Below are positions 48,230-60,637 of a stretch of DNA of 64,000 nt, one piece after another. This DNA is from Chrysomallon squamiferum (Eukaryota > Mollusca > Gastropoda > Neomphalida > Peltospiridae). Under the pieces are notes generated by a model. It searched no databases, was not told where the DNA came from, and saw only the letters and a program-made list of their open reading frames with translations. The translations under genes and the position numbers were made by a program. The stretch's first letter is position 1, and every line of letters begins with the position of its first letter. The DNA lies in contig CM022677.1 in NCBI GenBank assembly GCA_012295275.1, forward strand, positions 12,139,723 through 12,203,722, written 5' to 3'.

Positions 48230-49170
48230 TTGAAGCTATACATAACAAATGGATTTTCATGTGCTGAGAACGATACAAAACTAAAACAGCATCTAAATCA
48301 GCACTTTGATTTGTTGTAACTTTTGTTTAATTAATCTCTTATCAAGACGATAGACCTAAAGGGATGCAACTCTTGTCTGATATATTACAACGTTTTCAAG
48401 TTAACTGGAGATTACGATTTGCCTGATCTAGAAGCATATTCTATAATTATAACAAAACCCAAAAGTTTTTATTTTGGTTTTCTCTTTGTACCATTGAATA
48501 TGTGTGGGCTTTTTTTTTAAGACAAAATTCAAACAAAATATATTGTCCATTATAAAGAAAGTTTCTATGGTATGTATGTGTTCAGAATGTGTACACGTGC
48601 ATGTCAATTTAATAATTTTATATTATTATACAAATACAAACACGTCACATGGAACGGTTATCATAAATATGATACGTGATGAAAGATGAAAAGAACTCCA
48701 CTGACAAATAGAAAGAATATAATAAACCAAATTATAATTAGATTATTTATTAATATTCAAAACATTTAAATTTAAATTTTATTTAATAAATAGAAACGTT
48801 GCAGATAAAGTTGTATGACTTTAAGTAAATCAATTAATAACAAATGAAATTTGGCAATTGTGTTCTGTTACTTAAACGAAAGGATATAATAAAATAAAGT
48901 GGCGCTAAATAATAACTAAAGTGAAATGAATAATATATGAAAATTGTATCGCTTTTATACAATGACAGCGTGTACTAATGATGTGACACAATAATTTAAC
49001 ATATTTACTTAACATGTTTACTGGGGGGCTTTCCGCAACAGTCATGAAACAATGATACTATAATACGTACTTCCCTTCATTCTATAAACATGTGCTTAAT
49101 TAATTTCCATAGCTAACACTAGACTGACCGAGAATAATTTTATCAAAGTCAGAAAGAAATAGTCTGTCTA
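48230..49170. other. No gene seen
   Basis: AT-rich sequence. Near 48965-49010 a short stretch (GTGTACTAATGATGTGACAC) resembles the leader-block core at 49180 and may be a further degenerate fragment. Confidence 0.35.
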
Positions 49171-49175
49171 TAATA

Positions 49176-49282
49176 GAGAGAGCGCTGTAGTAATAACGTG
49201 ACACAATAAAATAACGTACAGAGAGCACAAACTCATTCACCCGTAGAAAAGAGGTTTTGTCACAACATACTAAACATTATTG
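49176..49282 (+). promoter_or_regulatory. Leader-block copy P3 without leader exon
   Basis: GAGAGCGCTGTAGTAATAAC, then GTGACACAATA and TTTTGTCACAACAT, align with the upstream blocks at 549, 884 and 52418, but the ATGGC leader that follows the other copies is absent. The flank at 49330-49450 (TGTGACAAGTGAGTGAATCG) also matches 1140-1190 near copy P2. Candidate duplicated promoter/5'UTR; no core promoter motif is proved. Confidence 0.45.
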
Positions 49283-50654
49283 TGAATAAAATTCATGTAC
49301 ACAAAACGCAAAACCTTCATTCAGTTTGTGTCCCGGTTAGAGCTGGTTTTGTGTTCAAACAGCTTAAACTTTTGTCACTGTATAATTATGTAAACTGCAC
49401 GACATATCTGTGACAAGTGAGTGAATCGTGCTGTGAAAACCCAGTTTTAACTAAACTGTTCCGAATGAGGTAAATATTACAGTATGCAACGTATTTGAAT
49501 ATTTTAAAAAATGATCTTCATTTCGTAAAATACAATGTTGACTCATTACTATAATTGTCGATCTTTTTAAACAAATGCCATTTTTAAAATACCTCGATTC
49601 TTATAGGGACCGTTCTGAAATGAGATTATCTCTAACAAAACATGCTTCATAATAATTATATCATTCCTTGTATTCCAAATACTAAGTCTCAGTTTTCTAA
49701 ATGATGATATATATTTAGAAGGGATACATTATAAAAATCTGGTCGGTAATTCGTCTTTTTTCTGTTTTTTCTTCTTTTTTTATCTGAACAGTATAAAATA
49801 AACTCCTCAAAATCTTCACAGATTTTTTGCTCAAAGCCTTCAAGACACAGTCTATACTTATGATCATGCCGAGAAGTGATATGGCTAAACAACTTTGATT
49901 ATGATTAACAAAGGTGGAGGTAAAGTGAGACAGTGTAAACTGCTCCCTCAATGCGGATTTAATCACTTAAATATAAATATAAACCAATGAGACAGTAGCA
50001 GCTACAATAAATTATACAATGGGCGCACTGGGAAGAATTTGTCTTGTTATCTATGATACCTCGGCTCTGCACTTTCCGTCAATAGCCCCTTTCTACTTAC
50101 AACACTTGTAGCATTGCTATATTGTTAGGAATCTCAAAACGCTCTCCTAATTACCTATGAGAGCGGTACGCTTTGCTCGCTCTATAAGTTATACGCCTCT
50201 TTTCGCTCTGCAAATAATCACATGAAAAGATTTCTTCGCGCTGATCTATAGAAATAGCCTGAATAGTGGACACACCGAAGTTCTTTTGCAAATTATCGTT
50301 TAGAAAAAAATGTATGTCGTAAACCTATTTTATTTTATTTTTATTTTACGAAGATCAGTTAACGTATCATTAATTAGTAATCACATTTGTAATATGACTC
50401 ATCAATAATTTTATTTTATGACAACGACAACAACAACTGTAATAATAGATTATGCAGTATCATATTCAGATGAAAACAGGTCAAGATGAGCTTTTATTTT
50501 TTATTACGAGCTTGTGAAATTCAGTGTTCTGCAGTGCTAGAGAAATGTACAGTGGCAGTTTGAGATGGTGTAGTGTTACAACTCACTGACACTCAGTGCT
50601 GAATTTTACAAAGAGCAAAGCAAGGCAGTGAGAAACTAGGTCAGATTCCAGAAA

Positions 50655-50733
50655 ATGTCAGTTTGGATCGTTTCTACAGTAATGTTATTCCAGATAATGG
50701 TGATCTTCTCCCTGACTGTGAAAAGTATTTTAG
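50655..50733 (+). CDS. Intact signal-peptide exon, probable start of receptor copy 2
   Basis: ATG at 50655 opens MSVWIVSTVMLFQIMVIFSL and TVKSIL, a classical hydrophobic leader of 26 residues, ending in phase 1 at a donor TTTTAG/GTAAAG. The next phase-1 exon downstream on this strand is Ig A at 56323, so this is the best candidate first exon of copy 2. Unlike the three MA..YLLV leaders it carries no lesion and is unrelated in sequence. The intron would be 5.6 kb and would contain leader copy P4. Confidence 0.55.
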
Positions 50734-51249
50734 GTAAAGTATTTGTTCATTTTGTAGCCTCTTCTTCAGTAATTATTTTCTCTTTTTTTTTTTTAATTTA
50801 TTTTCTTCTAGATTTAGTTTAAAAAATTATTGTCAGCTAATGAGGTCGCATAATTAGACTCGATCCAGTTAAAAAAAGACGAGTATGCTTTGGTACCGAG
50901 ACTAGAAAAAATCATTTAATAATGCAACTTTATTGTGTGTTTTTTCATATCAAAATATCAGCAAATTACAAATAATTATCACAGACATCCACCGCAAGTC
51001 TAACTTCACTTTCGTCTACAAACTAAAATAGATCTACTTGCTATTATTTAAAATTTATCTGAAATTATACAAAATACTTCTAGCATGTATATGAAAACAT
51101 GTTCAAACAAGTGTTTATAGTAAACATAGTTTCGCTATGTTTGGATAATTTTCGTGGAAATTCTGATTCGTCAGTTCTAATCATTTTAAATAAATCTAAA
51201 ATTAAGATTATTATCATCCTCCTCCTTCCTCTCCAGCTCCTCCTCCTCC

Positions 51250-51250
<1 letters not shown>

Positions 51251-51325
<75 letters not shown>
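51251..51325. repeat. (ATT)n microsatellite
   Basis: Long ATT tract after a CTC-rich stretch. Confidence 0.95.
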
Positions 51326-51326
<1 letters not shown>

Positions 51327-51699
51327 TCTGTCGAAGATAAAAAGTCATTGTTTATCTATAAGACAGTTTCATTAGACACATTTCTTTTCCGCAAACTTAC
51401 TAAAGATTTTTGTTATCATACTGATTCTTACATATATGCAATCCTGAGATTATCTAGTCTCTATATATTAAATACGAAAAGATAAAATAACGACAAATAT
51501 TAAATAAATATGTCTTCATAATTATAATCAGTAAATAAACTTAGCTGCCGATATATGCAAATCATTAAAGATTTCTCACTGTCCAAAGGAAAATATGCGA
51601 TGAGGAATTCTAAAGGAAATTTTTAATGTTTTAGTTACGTTAATTAGCGGCCAAGATAAGACACGTTTTGTGTGACAAACTAACTCAGCTCTGAAATGT

Positions 51700-51905
51700 G
51701 TCTGCCCGAGTAGCTACTTCTTTCTTTAATTCCGCGGATTTCACCGACGTCCGCAGTAATCTAATACACGGGCTTCGCGGCTGAGACGAGGCGAGTTCAA
51801 GTCTGGTTCGGGAAGCGACAAGCGGGCGGTTGACAAGTTTGATGAACTTGGAGGTCAAGGGACAGACCTTGACACTGTGGCCTTTCTTTGACACGCAGTG
51901 ATAGC
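51700..51905 (+). repeat. tRNA-derived SINE-like element
   Basis: TGCCCGAGTAGCTAC resembles an A box and GAGTTCAAGTC (51793-51803) a B box of RNA polymerase III promoters, in a stretch that is GC-rich against its surroundings. Spacing is longer than in a normal tRNA, closer to tRNA-Leu/Ser-derived SINE heads. It is followed by (TA)n(TG)n at 51943-51993. No functional tRNA fold is claimed. Confidence 0.4.
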
Positions 51906-51939
51906 GTCATTAGGTAGCGTAAGTTAAGTTGTATAGGCC

Positions 51940-51942
<3 letters not shown>

Positions 51943-51993
<51 letters not shown>
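51943..51993. repeat. (TA)n(TG)n microsatellite
   Basis: Compound dinucleotide tract, possibly seeded by the tail of the SINE-like repeat. Confidence 0.9.
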
Positions 51994-52153
51994 TGTGTGT
52001 ATGTGTTAAATATACATAAATAAACTGCACTCCTTCTGATGTATTATTTATCTATTATTATACATACATCGCACAATTTATAACTGACCAGTCCTTGTCA
52101 CACTGTTTTATTCCCCTAGACAATTAGCACTTTAAACACTTTATTATCAGTAA

Positions 52154-52165
52154 CTATTATTATTA

Positions 52166-52247
<82 letters not shown>
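52154..52247. repeat. (ATT)n microsatellite
   Basis: The longest ATT tract in the window, about 30 units. Confidence 0.95.
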
Positions 52248-52248
<1 letters not shown>

Positions 52249-52417
52249 TTCTTTATTTTTTCTTTATTTGGCATGATTACAGTGGTAAAGTTGTTCACTG
52301 TAGTGCCTCTTTTCCTTAATGTCATAAGAATGTTTTTATTTTATTTAATGGTTAATCCAAGTCTGACTGATGAACTTTATACAGCTTAGATTAAAATAGA
52401 ACCTACACTATGGCTAG

Positions 52418-52560
52418 AGTGCTGTAGTAATAATGTGACACAGCAAGTTAACCTAGATAAAGTACAACTCGTGTACCGGGAAGAAACATGTTTAGTCACA
52501 ACATTCACAATGGCGCTGTTGAGATATTTACTTGTTTCTCTTACGATTATCAGCACAGAT
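52418..52560 (+). pseudogene. Leader block copy P4 with lost splice donor
   Basis: The block AACCTAGATAAAGTACAACT ... TTTAGTCACAACATTCACA matches 580-637, then ATG at 52510 gives MALLRYLLVSLTIIST, a good signal peptide ending in phase 1 at 52558. The expected donor is destroyed: CACAG is followed by ATAGG instead of GTAAG. It could read into the intron or use a cryptic site, but as a first exon it is probably dead. Confidence 0.55.
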
Positions 52561-52869
52561 AGGTTTTTTTAAAGTTTTACACTAGAAAAGTCGCCTGACA
52601 TTTATGTAACACTAGCCTGTACGCTGAGACTCAACCTGTGTTATTTATTTCAAATAATTAGTGTTTGGTTCTTCATTGTAAAATAATTTTTGTGATATTA
52701 GAGAGACATATTCAAGTTTTCCGAATGTTTCATACTTTGGATAAAAACTTGTATGTTTTTTGTTAGTGTTATTTGTCACGGACCGTTCTCTGTACGCCTA
52801 CAGAACAGAGAAATAATAATCACTATTTCCTATTCTACGACTGTCAGTATTTAGTATTAATTTATAAAG

Positions 52870-53110
52870 TAATCTGAGGTGAGTATGTTCCAACAAGATA
52901 AATTAAGATTACTGCCTCCTGCTCGGAGCTTTGTTAAAACTGGTAACTCTATTGTCATGTAATATGACCATATATGGCAACTGCTACCTGGAGTTTATAG
53001 GAAACATTCTCAGAATATAGAGGTTATTCTCTGCCCTTTATAGTACAAGACTTTAGTTAACTGTTAATGAAGATGGTGACACTTTTTGTGAGGTTTTTGT
53101 TTTGGTTTGT
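52870..53110. repeat. Dispersed repeat, related to 9990-10200
   Basis: Shares AGATTA.GACTGCCTCCTGCT, GGAGCTTTG, CATATATGGCAACTG and GATGGTGACAC in order with 9990-10200. No coding capacity seen. Confidence 0.6.
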
Positions 53111-53146
53111 TATGATATTTCAATTTCGTATTGATTAAATATAATA

Positions 53147-53809
53147 CAGTGGTACCTTGACTTACGAGTTTAATTGGTTCCGTGACCGAGCTCGTATCTC
53201 AGTTTGCTCGTATATCCAATCAATTTTCCCAACTGAAATTAATTGAAATACCATTAATCCGTTCCAGACCTTCCAAAACCACCCCTATGTTTTGTAACGT
53301 GTTTTTAAATAAGAAAAATGTATTTATAAATGACAAATTTTGTTTCAAACCAAAATAAAAGAGAGTGTAAACTGGATTTAACTTAGAGATCAGACAAATT
53401 ATTTTAACGCCTTTGGCTGGAGTTACAACCTTTATCGACTCTTTTAGCTTCAGCATGGTGCATATCGTAGAAGTACTACGCTCGTGCTGCCTAGCCAAGT
53501 CGACTACATGCACACCTCGCTCATGTCTCGCTTCTTCTTCTCAGCACCGTCCTTTTCATTCACTTTCTTAATAGCCATGTTCAGAAAAAGAAATTTGGTA
53601 TAATACTGCACAACACGCGAGCAGAACACAACAAAGATGCTTCCGCGCCGAGGTAACCATGTGAAGTGAGACGCTGGATGCTGGCCGGATATTGTGTTGT
53701 TCGCTGCGCCTACTAGCGACGGCGTCTCTGAAACTCGCTCGTAACTCGGATTTTGGCTCGCAACTCAAAGCATCGAATCGACCGGACGACTGCTCGTAAG
53801 TTACTTCAG
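53147..53809 (-). mobile_element. Tigger/pogo-type non-autonomous element with transposase N-terminus
   Basis: TA-flanked element with imperfect inverted ends: CAGTGGTACCTTGACTTACGAG at the left and CTGAAGTAACTTACGAG read inwards from the right; CTCGTAACTCG-like motifs recur inside. On the minus strand 53513-53400 reads MHVVDLARQHERSTSTICTM, then LKLKESIKVVTPAKGVK, the helix-turn-helix start of a CENP-B/Tigger-like transposase. The rest of the transposase is missing. The element is GC-rich against the surroundings, consistent with fairly recent arrival. Confidence 0.7.
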
Positions 53810-53829
53810 TATTTATGAAATTTAGTAAA

Positions 53830-56300
53830 TACAATATTCTTTTCTCTCTCTCTACATTAATCTTTCCATAGTCAGTGGTTTCATACTGAAAAATGAACTA
53901 GATCTGATTTATAAGTGGTTAAGAAGCAATGACCAGAAAATAGGTTGACCGAATACACAACGCCTAAATCCTAAATACGGAAGTCGTTATTTGATATCGA
54001 TATTCTAAAGAATGAAGTTGTATTATTAATTATTCATTATCATTACAAATAAATCAAATGTTTAAAAAACATTTACGATAATATCGGCTCGAAATACAGT
54101 TTCAACGGATCTGATGTAAATATGTCTGTCCATCCATAGTCTATCTGTATGTCTGTCTCTCTGTATTTATACCAGTTTCTTTGTTAATTTTTATATGTTA
54201 ATATGTGAAGTGCATTAATTGTGAGATCTTCGGTACTGACAGATACGCGCAGTGTACACATCCGGCCTGACTCAGTATCGTCGCAGGCTCAGTCTAAGAG
54301 TGAACAAACAAACTACACCCGCCTGACACCATTACATAGCATCACAAGTACCACAGACTGACCAGTTTAACAAACGTATACACTTTTTATTGAAACTTCT
54401 GTCTTCTGGAACGTACTTGTAATGTGCTCGCTTTGGATATAAGATAATGTACAAGCAGAACATAATATATTCTTTTATCAGGGATTATCTTAATTAAATA
54501 TCTGCCTAAATTAGAAATGCTACAGCAAGAGAGAATAAAATGGCACAAAGAGCAGGACCTAAGATCATCAGTCAGCAAATATGTGTGGTCACTACTTCGA
54601 AATGTCTGTCAGTGTGCCTTGTGATTAATGATTGAATTCATTTGAACAATGCACTTTCCAACGCTGATACCTGTAGAATGATAACTCCTAATTAAATCAT
54701 TATCAATCATGCTAACATTGCATAAAATGTTTGGTATTTGGCAAAAACTGTGTTACTGATGCAGTTGAAAAAAGGATGCTCTCAGCTTGTATCAACACAA
54801 AATTACTACAAAGCCTTAAGATTGGTCTATTTGGAGGGTGTCAGGTGTGTGTTTACTTAAGGTTTGTTTTCTGAACTTTTTAAAAGAGTATCTATGACAA
54901 CAAATATTCAGGTCGCCATTAGCAGGTAAGATTACAATTTAGGTAGGACAGACATTAAGAATTAAAAAACAATAATCAGTAATAAATAAACAGCAACCAT
55001 GTTACCATCAGTCAAAGTCCTTCAGTAGCAAACCCATCAAATACTTCTGTGAAAAAAAAAAAAAAAAATTAAGTTGCCATGGTGCCTCTACTTTAAGGGA
55101 AATGTTTGCATTGATGCAATTACAACATTCGTCTTTAAAAAAAATTAAAATTCTCCCCTGTGTGTATGTAATTTTTTTCAATGCAGGCCTTATTACAAAT
55201 GAAATGTCCACTATTTCACAGTTATATTATAAGAACTGAGGTGTCTTCCACCTGCAGAAAAGACTTCACTACTATATAATAACATTTGGCATGTGTGTGG
55301 CAGTTTTAAGGATCCAAAAGTGGGTCTTGTTGGCATTAAAATGTAAATCAGTTACACTAGGACATTTCTTTGATCATTTAATATTAGTAGAAAGATGCTG
55401 AGGTATCTCCTCACCTTTTAATTTTGTAAAATATAAATACTACGGTTTACTCAACCAAACAAAATCCCAACCTTTCAGTTTCATTTGTATATCCAATATA
55501 AATGTATTTGCATACCAAAAGCATTAGAAAACCTTGATGAACTATTTCAGTAAAGTTTCTTAAATATTTCTGTGCAACAGAATGTTTTCACAGGAAAGAG
55601 CACTCAACAAGTCATTTTTATTATTATAAAGTCATCAGAGGAACTAAGACTGTTCCTCGATGCTGAGGAAAAATGCGGCTGCTTTTTTTTTTTTTAAAGT
55701 TTTATCCCCTGAATATTTAAGATTTTCTAATTTATCCCTTTCATCATTTAGATCTTTTCACTAATTAATTTGGTAAAACAACTTTTCATAGTACAAAGAG
55801 AAGGGAAGTTTTGAGTTCTCAAAGATTTAAATTTTAATCATGTGAATGGTCTAGCAGCAATGGATATTTACCAACTTGGGTTCACTTAACAATGTAAGTG
55901 TACTTTGCAGATATATGGAACAAAATTGAGATTTGTTTGAAATGGTAACAGCATGCAAATCGCAAATTAAGTATTAATATCATGGAATTATTCTACTGAA
56001 AACCTAGAAATTGTGATCACTGAAATCAGGATAAAAAGATCTACAGTTATAGTTAGGTTGTATTTCCAAAACAGAAAGTCACTTTGGAATTATCTACTAC
56101 CGGTGCTTACACTACAAAATTAAATTTGGAATCCAGTGAATGTTAGAAAATGGAATCCATTTCTTTTATTTTAAATAAAATTGACATGTGACCTATGGAA
56201 ATGGCAATACTCCCTTAGAAATAACTGTATTAGCACATTTTTTTTCTAATATTGAAATAATTTAGCAAAATGTAGAAAAATAACAACCAACTGAAAAAAT
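53830..56300. other. Putative long intron of copy 2, no exon seen
   Basis: AT-rich sequence. 54236-54330 is a less AT-rich patch (CATCCGGCCTGACTCAGTAT) without recognised function. Confidence 0.35.
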
Positions 56301-56322
56301 TGTATTGTGTATATTTTTGCAG

Positions 56323-56628
56323 GTTTGATGACCTTAACAGGTGTTGCCAGTGGTGTGTTGAGTCAGATCTACACATTCCAGTGTTCTGTATCAGGCAGCA
56401 TCACTTCACCTGTCAGCTTTCTAAGAAATGGAAATACTGTGTGTTTACTCCTGTCACACTGTGGTGAAGTCAGTGTTCTGCCTGGTTACCCTTGTACATG
56501 TGCTGGTCAGACTGGAACTTCTAAACTCCTCAATCTGACAATAAACAGTGTCAGTCTTGAAGATGAAGCTACCTGGACATGTACCTATGATACAAGTGCT
56601 AGCAACAGATTTGATTTACCAGTTTTGA
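56323..56628 (+). CDS. Ig domain A exon, receptor copy 2
   Basis: A 306-nt phase 1-1 exon (acceptor TATTTTTGCAG, donor TTGA/GTAAGT). It has the same length and the same six cysteine positions as 29714-30019 (21, 41, 47, 58, 60, 87), with TFQC and DEATWTC as the Ig B- and F-strand motifs. By my count 46 of 103 aligned residues differ from copy 1, while the adjoining intron start differs at only about 6 of 69 bases. N-glycosylation site NLT. Extracellular, probably the ligand-facing domain. Confidence 0.8.
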
Positions 56629-57229
56629 GTAAGTTATTTGTTTTTAATATGATAAAATAATACATTTTATTTATTTTAAATGTTATTCTTTGTTCTAGCT
56701 ACCATTTATTGTGGGGTTCTTTTATTCCATTAAAGAATTATGTTTTATGTTACAGCAAGTTGGATATAAAATGAAAATATGTGAAACTGTAAAGTCAGCA
56801 AAGACAACATATTTTTTTTTAATTTTAATTTTTTATACAGCCTTTACAAAGAAGGAAAGAAAAAAAACTTACATCAAGGTATTAATTTATTATATATATA
56901 TATATATAAATGTCAACAATGTTAATCATTATGTAACTTGAATTGATATATATATATATATAAATGATATATACAAGATAGAGGCTAACATCACTGAAGT
57001 TGGTGAAGTAGTTCCAAAGATAGGCCATTTTCAAAAATGTATGGCATCTGATTACTATAGGATTTCATATTTGGTGATCTACAACATAACAAAAAATAAA
57101 ACAACAAAATATTTCTGTTCTAAGAATGGAACTTTAACCATTAGTTTACTTATTCTGTAAAATACATGAGTTGAAATATGCAAAAAATCCAAGCACTTAT
57201 TTACATCCTAATTAAATAAAATGAATACA

Positions 57230-57323
<94 letters not shown>
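57230..57323. repeat. (TG)n(AG)n microsatellite
   Basis: Compound tract of about 11 TG and 36 AG units in the Ig A to Ig B intron. Copy 1 has only a GAGTGTGTATG stub at the equivalent position (30615), so the expansion came after the duplication. Confidence 0.95.
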
Positions 57324-57324
<1 letters not shown>

Positions 57325-59280
57325 GTTAATCATATTTGTCCACCTCTGTATATTTTGTGTTATGAACCATATCCAGTTTCTATTACACACATTTGTTTTA
57401 AAATGTCATGTTAAAAAAAGAATGATAGTTGTTAAATGTAACATATGGTGCTGGTGTTTGTGTCTCTTCATTCTGTACCATGTTTAATGATGGTAACACT
57501 CACATTAATGTTTTCAGCAGATGTGCCATTTGATGAAACCACACCTACTGATAAAATTTAATGTTACTGTTATTTTCAAAATTTTACCTTCCTGTCAGTT
57601 ATGTGGCCTAGCTCCTTCAATTTTACAATACTTTTTTTTTCTTTCAAATCTTTAATAACCCCTAGATCTTTTGGTTCACTTATATTACAGCCTTTACAAA
57701 GAAGGAAAGAAAAAAAACCTCGTCTTTGTTGAAAGTTCACAGAAGAATCCTCAGTAGCTTGAATAAATGATGATATGTATCCTATAAGTTATCCTTCAGT
57801 CTCTTTCACAAGTTTTCCTGAAGTGTGTAAATATGGGGGTATTCAGCTGATTTTATGGCATCATAAATATATACTAATTCATGTCATTCCCCTAAAGTAT
57901 AAAAAGTGTTTAATAATATATGTAGAGCCATTTTTCATTTATTCAAATTTGGAATTACCCAATTGCATTGCAATATATTTTGCACTATCTGTAGACCAAG
58001 AATCTATATTCTAGCAATTTAGAGCAAGTTGTAACTGGCAGCTATGTAATAAATATGCAAATCACATTGTTATATATTTCAAACTGTTTTTGGCCTATAA
58101 TACAGTTTAATGTTAGGTAGATGGCACTGAAAAAAAAGACAACCAGGAAAAGTTAGCTGAAAAAACAAATAATAAAAAAATAAAGCAACAAAGAAAAAGA
58201 ATGACTGTGGAAATAAGGAAAAAAAGAACTGTGCCACATATATATATTATATGGGACATTATACACTTGAGACATATCTTATAGTAATAAAAGTTTTTAG
58301 TATCTGCTTTTAATAGATATTGCCAGGTATGATAATATTTGTATTTTGTGTGTAATACAAATATTTTTCATGGTGTAATGAAAATGAAAAACAATACAAT
58401 AAAATCATGTAAAATGTATTTAATAACTGATTTGTTAAAAAAAAAAATACAAAGAAAACAACAAAAAATTCATATTTTACACACACAAAATTTACTTTAA
58501 ATAAAATGGCACTTGTTTAAACAAGAGGCTGATCATTGTAAATTAGGAGATTTAAAAAAATATATATGTTCTGAATTTTACACTGGAAATGTCTTCAAGT
58601 GTTCATAAAAGAAATATGTTAAACTGAAGATCTAGAAAATGTGTATTCAAATTTAAATTATAATAAATAAACAAAAAAAGCAAAAACAATAATTACATAA
58701 AAATCATATCATGTATAGAAGGCAGCATCTGTACACTCAGAAATGTTTTAAATTTACAGAGGTAAAGGTTTCCTAGAATAATTTTATATCCAAAGAAAAA
58801 CATTATAACAATATATATAATCTAGTACAATTTTTACTAAATTGTCTTAAACACTTCTTAATGCCAACTTTCTTACTTTCTACAAAAGTAAAAATTTGCT
58901 TTTTTGTGACATATCAGCTTCATTGAAACAGGGATTTTTTTTATTTCATTATTATTTTTATATACATATTTTTTAATTCATCAATTGTTTAATTTTTATA
59001 TATATATTTTTGATCTGATTGAAGACAAACCTATTTGAAATTATTAAAATGTGCAGTCATAAGCTGATAATAATATAGTTTTGCCATTGTAGCAGATACA
59101 TTCAGCATTTTTACCAATTAATTAAAATAACTGTTTTAAGATCATTTAATAAGAAATATATCTTGTTTTCTGTTTATTAATATTTGCTATTTGAAACAAA
59201 CTTAATAATTATCTGTGCTTTATGGTTTGATTACATCATAAGGAATAGGACAGTGAATTTTCTTTATCTTCATTTTCCAG

Positions 59281-59619
59281 CTCCAGTTAATTATACAATC
59301 ACAGAAGTTTCTGGATCAAGGCCAAACTCATTTAACATCACCGAGGGAGACTCTGCTGTTTTTACCTGTGTTGTACAGGGAGCCAAACCAGCACCGACTG
59401 TTTCACAGATCTTGTGGTACGTAGACAGTAACAAGCTTCCTGTCAGCATCACTGGATCTCCAACTACTACTGACACACTGACAACATCAAATGTGACATA
59501 CACAGCCAGCAGAGAACATGATGGTCAGAAAGTTTTCTGTGCTGCTGAAAATAAGTTGATGATTGACCAAAGTATCCCTGCTGTCAGCTCAAGTAACAAA
59601 ATTGAACTACATATACAAA
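59281..59619 (+). CDS. Ig domain B exon, receptor copy 2
   Basis: A 339-nt phase 1-1 exon (acceptor CATTTTCCAG, donor AAA/GTGATC), equivalent to 34214-34552. Motifs: SAVFTCVVQG, SQILWYVD, HDGQKVFCAAEN. Differences from copy 1 are few and mostly conservative (NMT/NIT, NET/TVS, R/T, L/S, S/N, N/K). In frame with Ig A upstream. Downstream it can join either 60341 (frameshifted) or 62075. Confidence 0.85.
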
Positions 59620-59685
59620 GTGATCACCATTTTTTCTTTGTATTTTATTTCTCACCTTGTGTAAAATGTAAAAGTAGTTTCATAT

Positions 59686-59688
<3 letters not shown>

Positions 59689-59732
<44 letters not shown>
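59689..59732. repeat. (TG)n microsatellite, counterpart of 34631-34689
   Basis: TG tract at the same place after Ig exon B as in copy 1. Confidence 0.9.
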
Positions 59733-59736
<4 letters not shown>

Positions 59737-60340
59737 ATCTTTATGTTTGTATATGTGTGTGTACATGCATGTATGGTTTTTAGTAACAAGTCTGAAAGTA
59801 ACCAGCACCTAACAAATACTGTTTATTTGAAATGTATGATTTGTAACATTTTGATATTAACGATGATTTAGATTAATGTACAGAACTGATTCAGTGCTGT
59901 TAACTGTAAAATAGTGTGCATGTGCTTTAAGAATAAATCTCACTACAATGGAACAAATATCAGGAATATCTGAGTTTTCTTCACAGAATGATTTGTTGAC
60001 CTATTCAGAAATTATTCAGTGAGATCTGGGTTTACGCCTTAAAACATGACCAGATCAATAATTATTCCCAGGCAGTAAGTTAATTTTGATACCAGAGTCT
60101 ATTCTTACTGGCTTTGTTGCAGAGTTTTATTTGGCTTTGAATAACATGAACAAATTAAAATATGGCAAATTAGAAACAGTTTGATCAAATTTAGTGACAG
60201 GTCTGGTATATTTTCATTTGTGACAGCCATGACAGATCATTTTGATAGGGTGAAGAATTTTTTTTTTCCAGACTTTAATTTTTTAAATAAAACTGCTAGT
60301 AGTGGATGGATCAGTGAATGACATTTTTCCTTCTTAGCAG

Positions 60341-60637
60341 AGAAAAGAAATTCAACTAGAAATGTTCACAACAACTCGAAACCTGGGATCAGGTTCTGGC
60401 TGTAATTTAGTTTGTATTATCCTCATTACAGTTTTCACTCTCACAGGTCTTTGTATAATCATAACATGCTGTCTGATATCACTAAGAAACCAAAACACAA
60501 AGAAAAATGATAAAACTACAAATATTGAACTGAGCAGTAAAATGAACACTGAAAAGTCTCAAACTGAGGTTTCTGTTGATATCAAAGCAGAAGAAAAGTG
60601 TAACATTCAAGAGAACATTGACAAAAAAGCTCAATAA
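60341..60637 (+). pseudogene. Transmembrane/tail exon, receptor copy 2, frameshifted
   Basis: The acceptor TTCTTAGCAG is conserved. In the incoming phase 1 it reads KRNSTRNVHNNSKPG and then a stop at CTGTAA. Compared with copy 1 a TAG triplet is gained and two bases (CT of GTTCCTACA) are lost before the helix, so the helix LVCIILITVFTLTGLCIIIT and tail (QNTKKNDKTTNIELSSKMN...) are out of frame from Ig B. The tail itself ends early at KKAQ and TAA (60637), exactly where homology to the copy 1 tail stops and a local repeat begins. Likely dead as an anchor. Confidence 0.65.

Noticed and set aside
57208-57414. RERERE and CVCVCV open frames
   Set aside because: Translations of the (TG)n(AG)n microsatellite.
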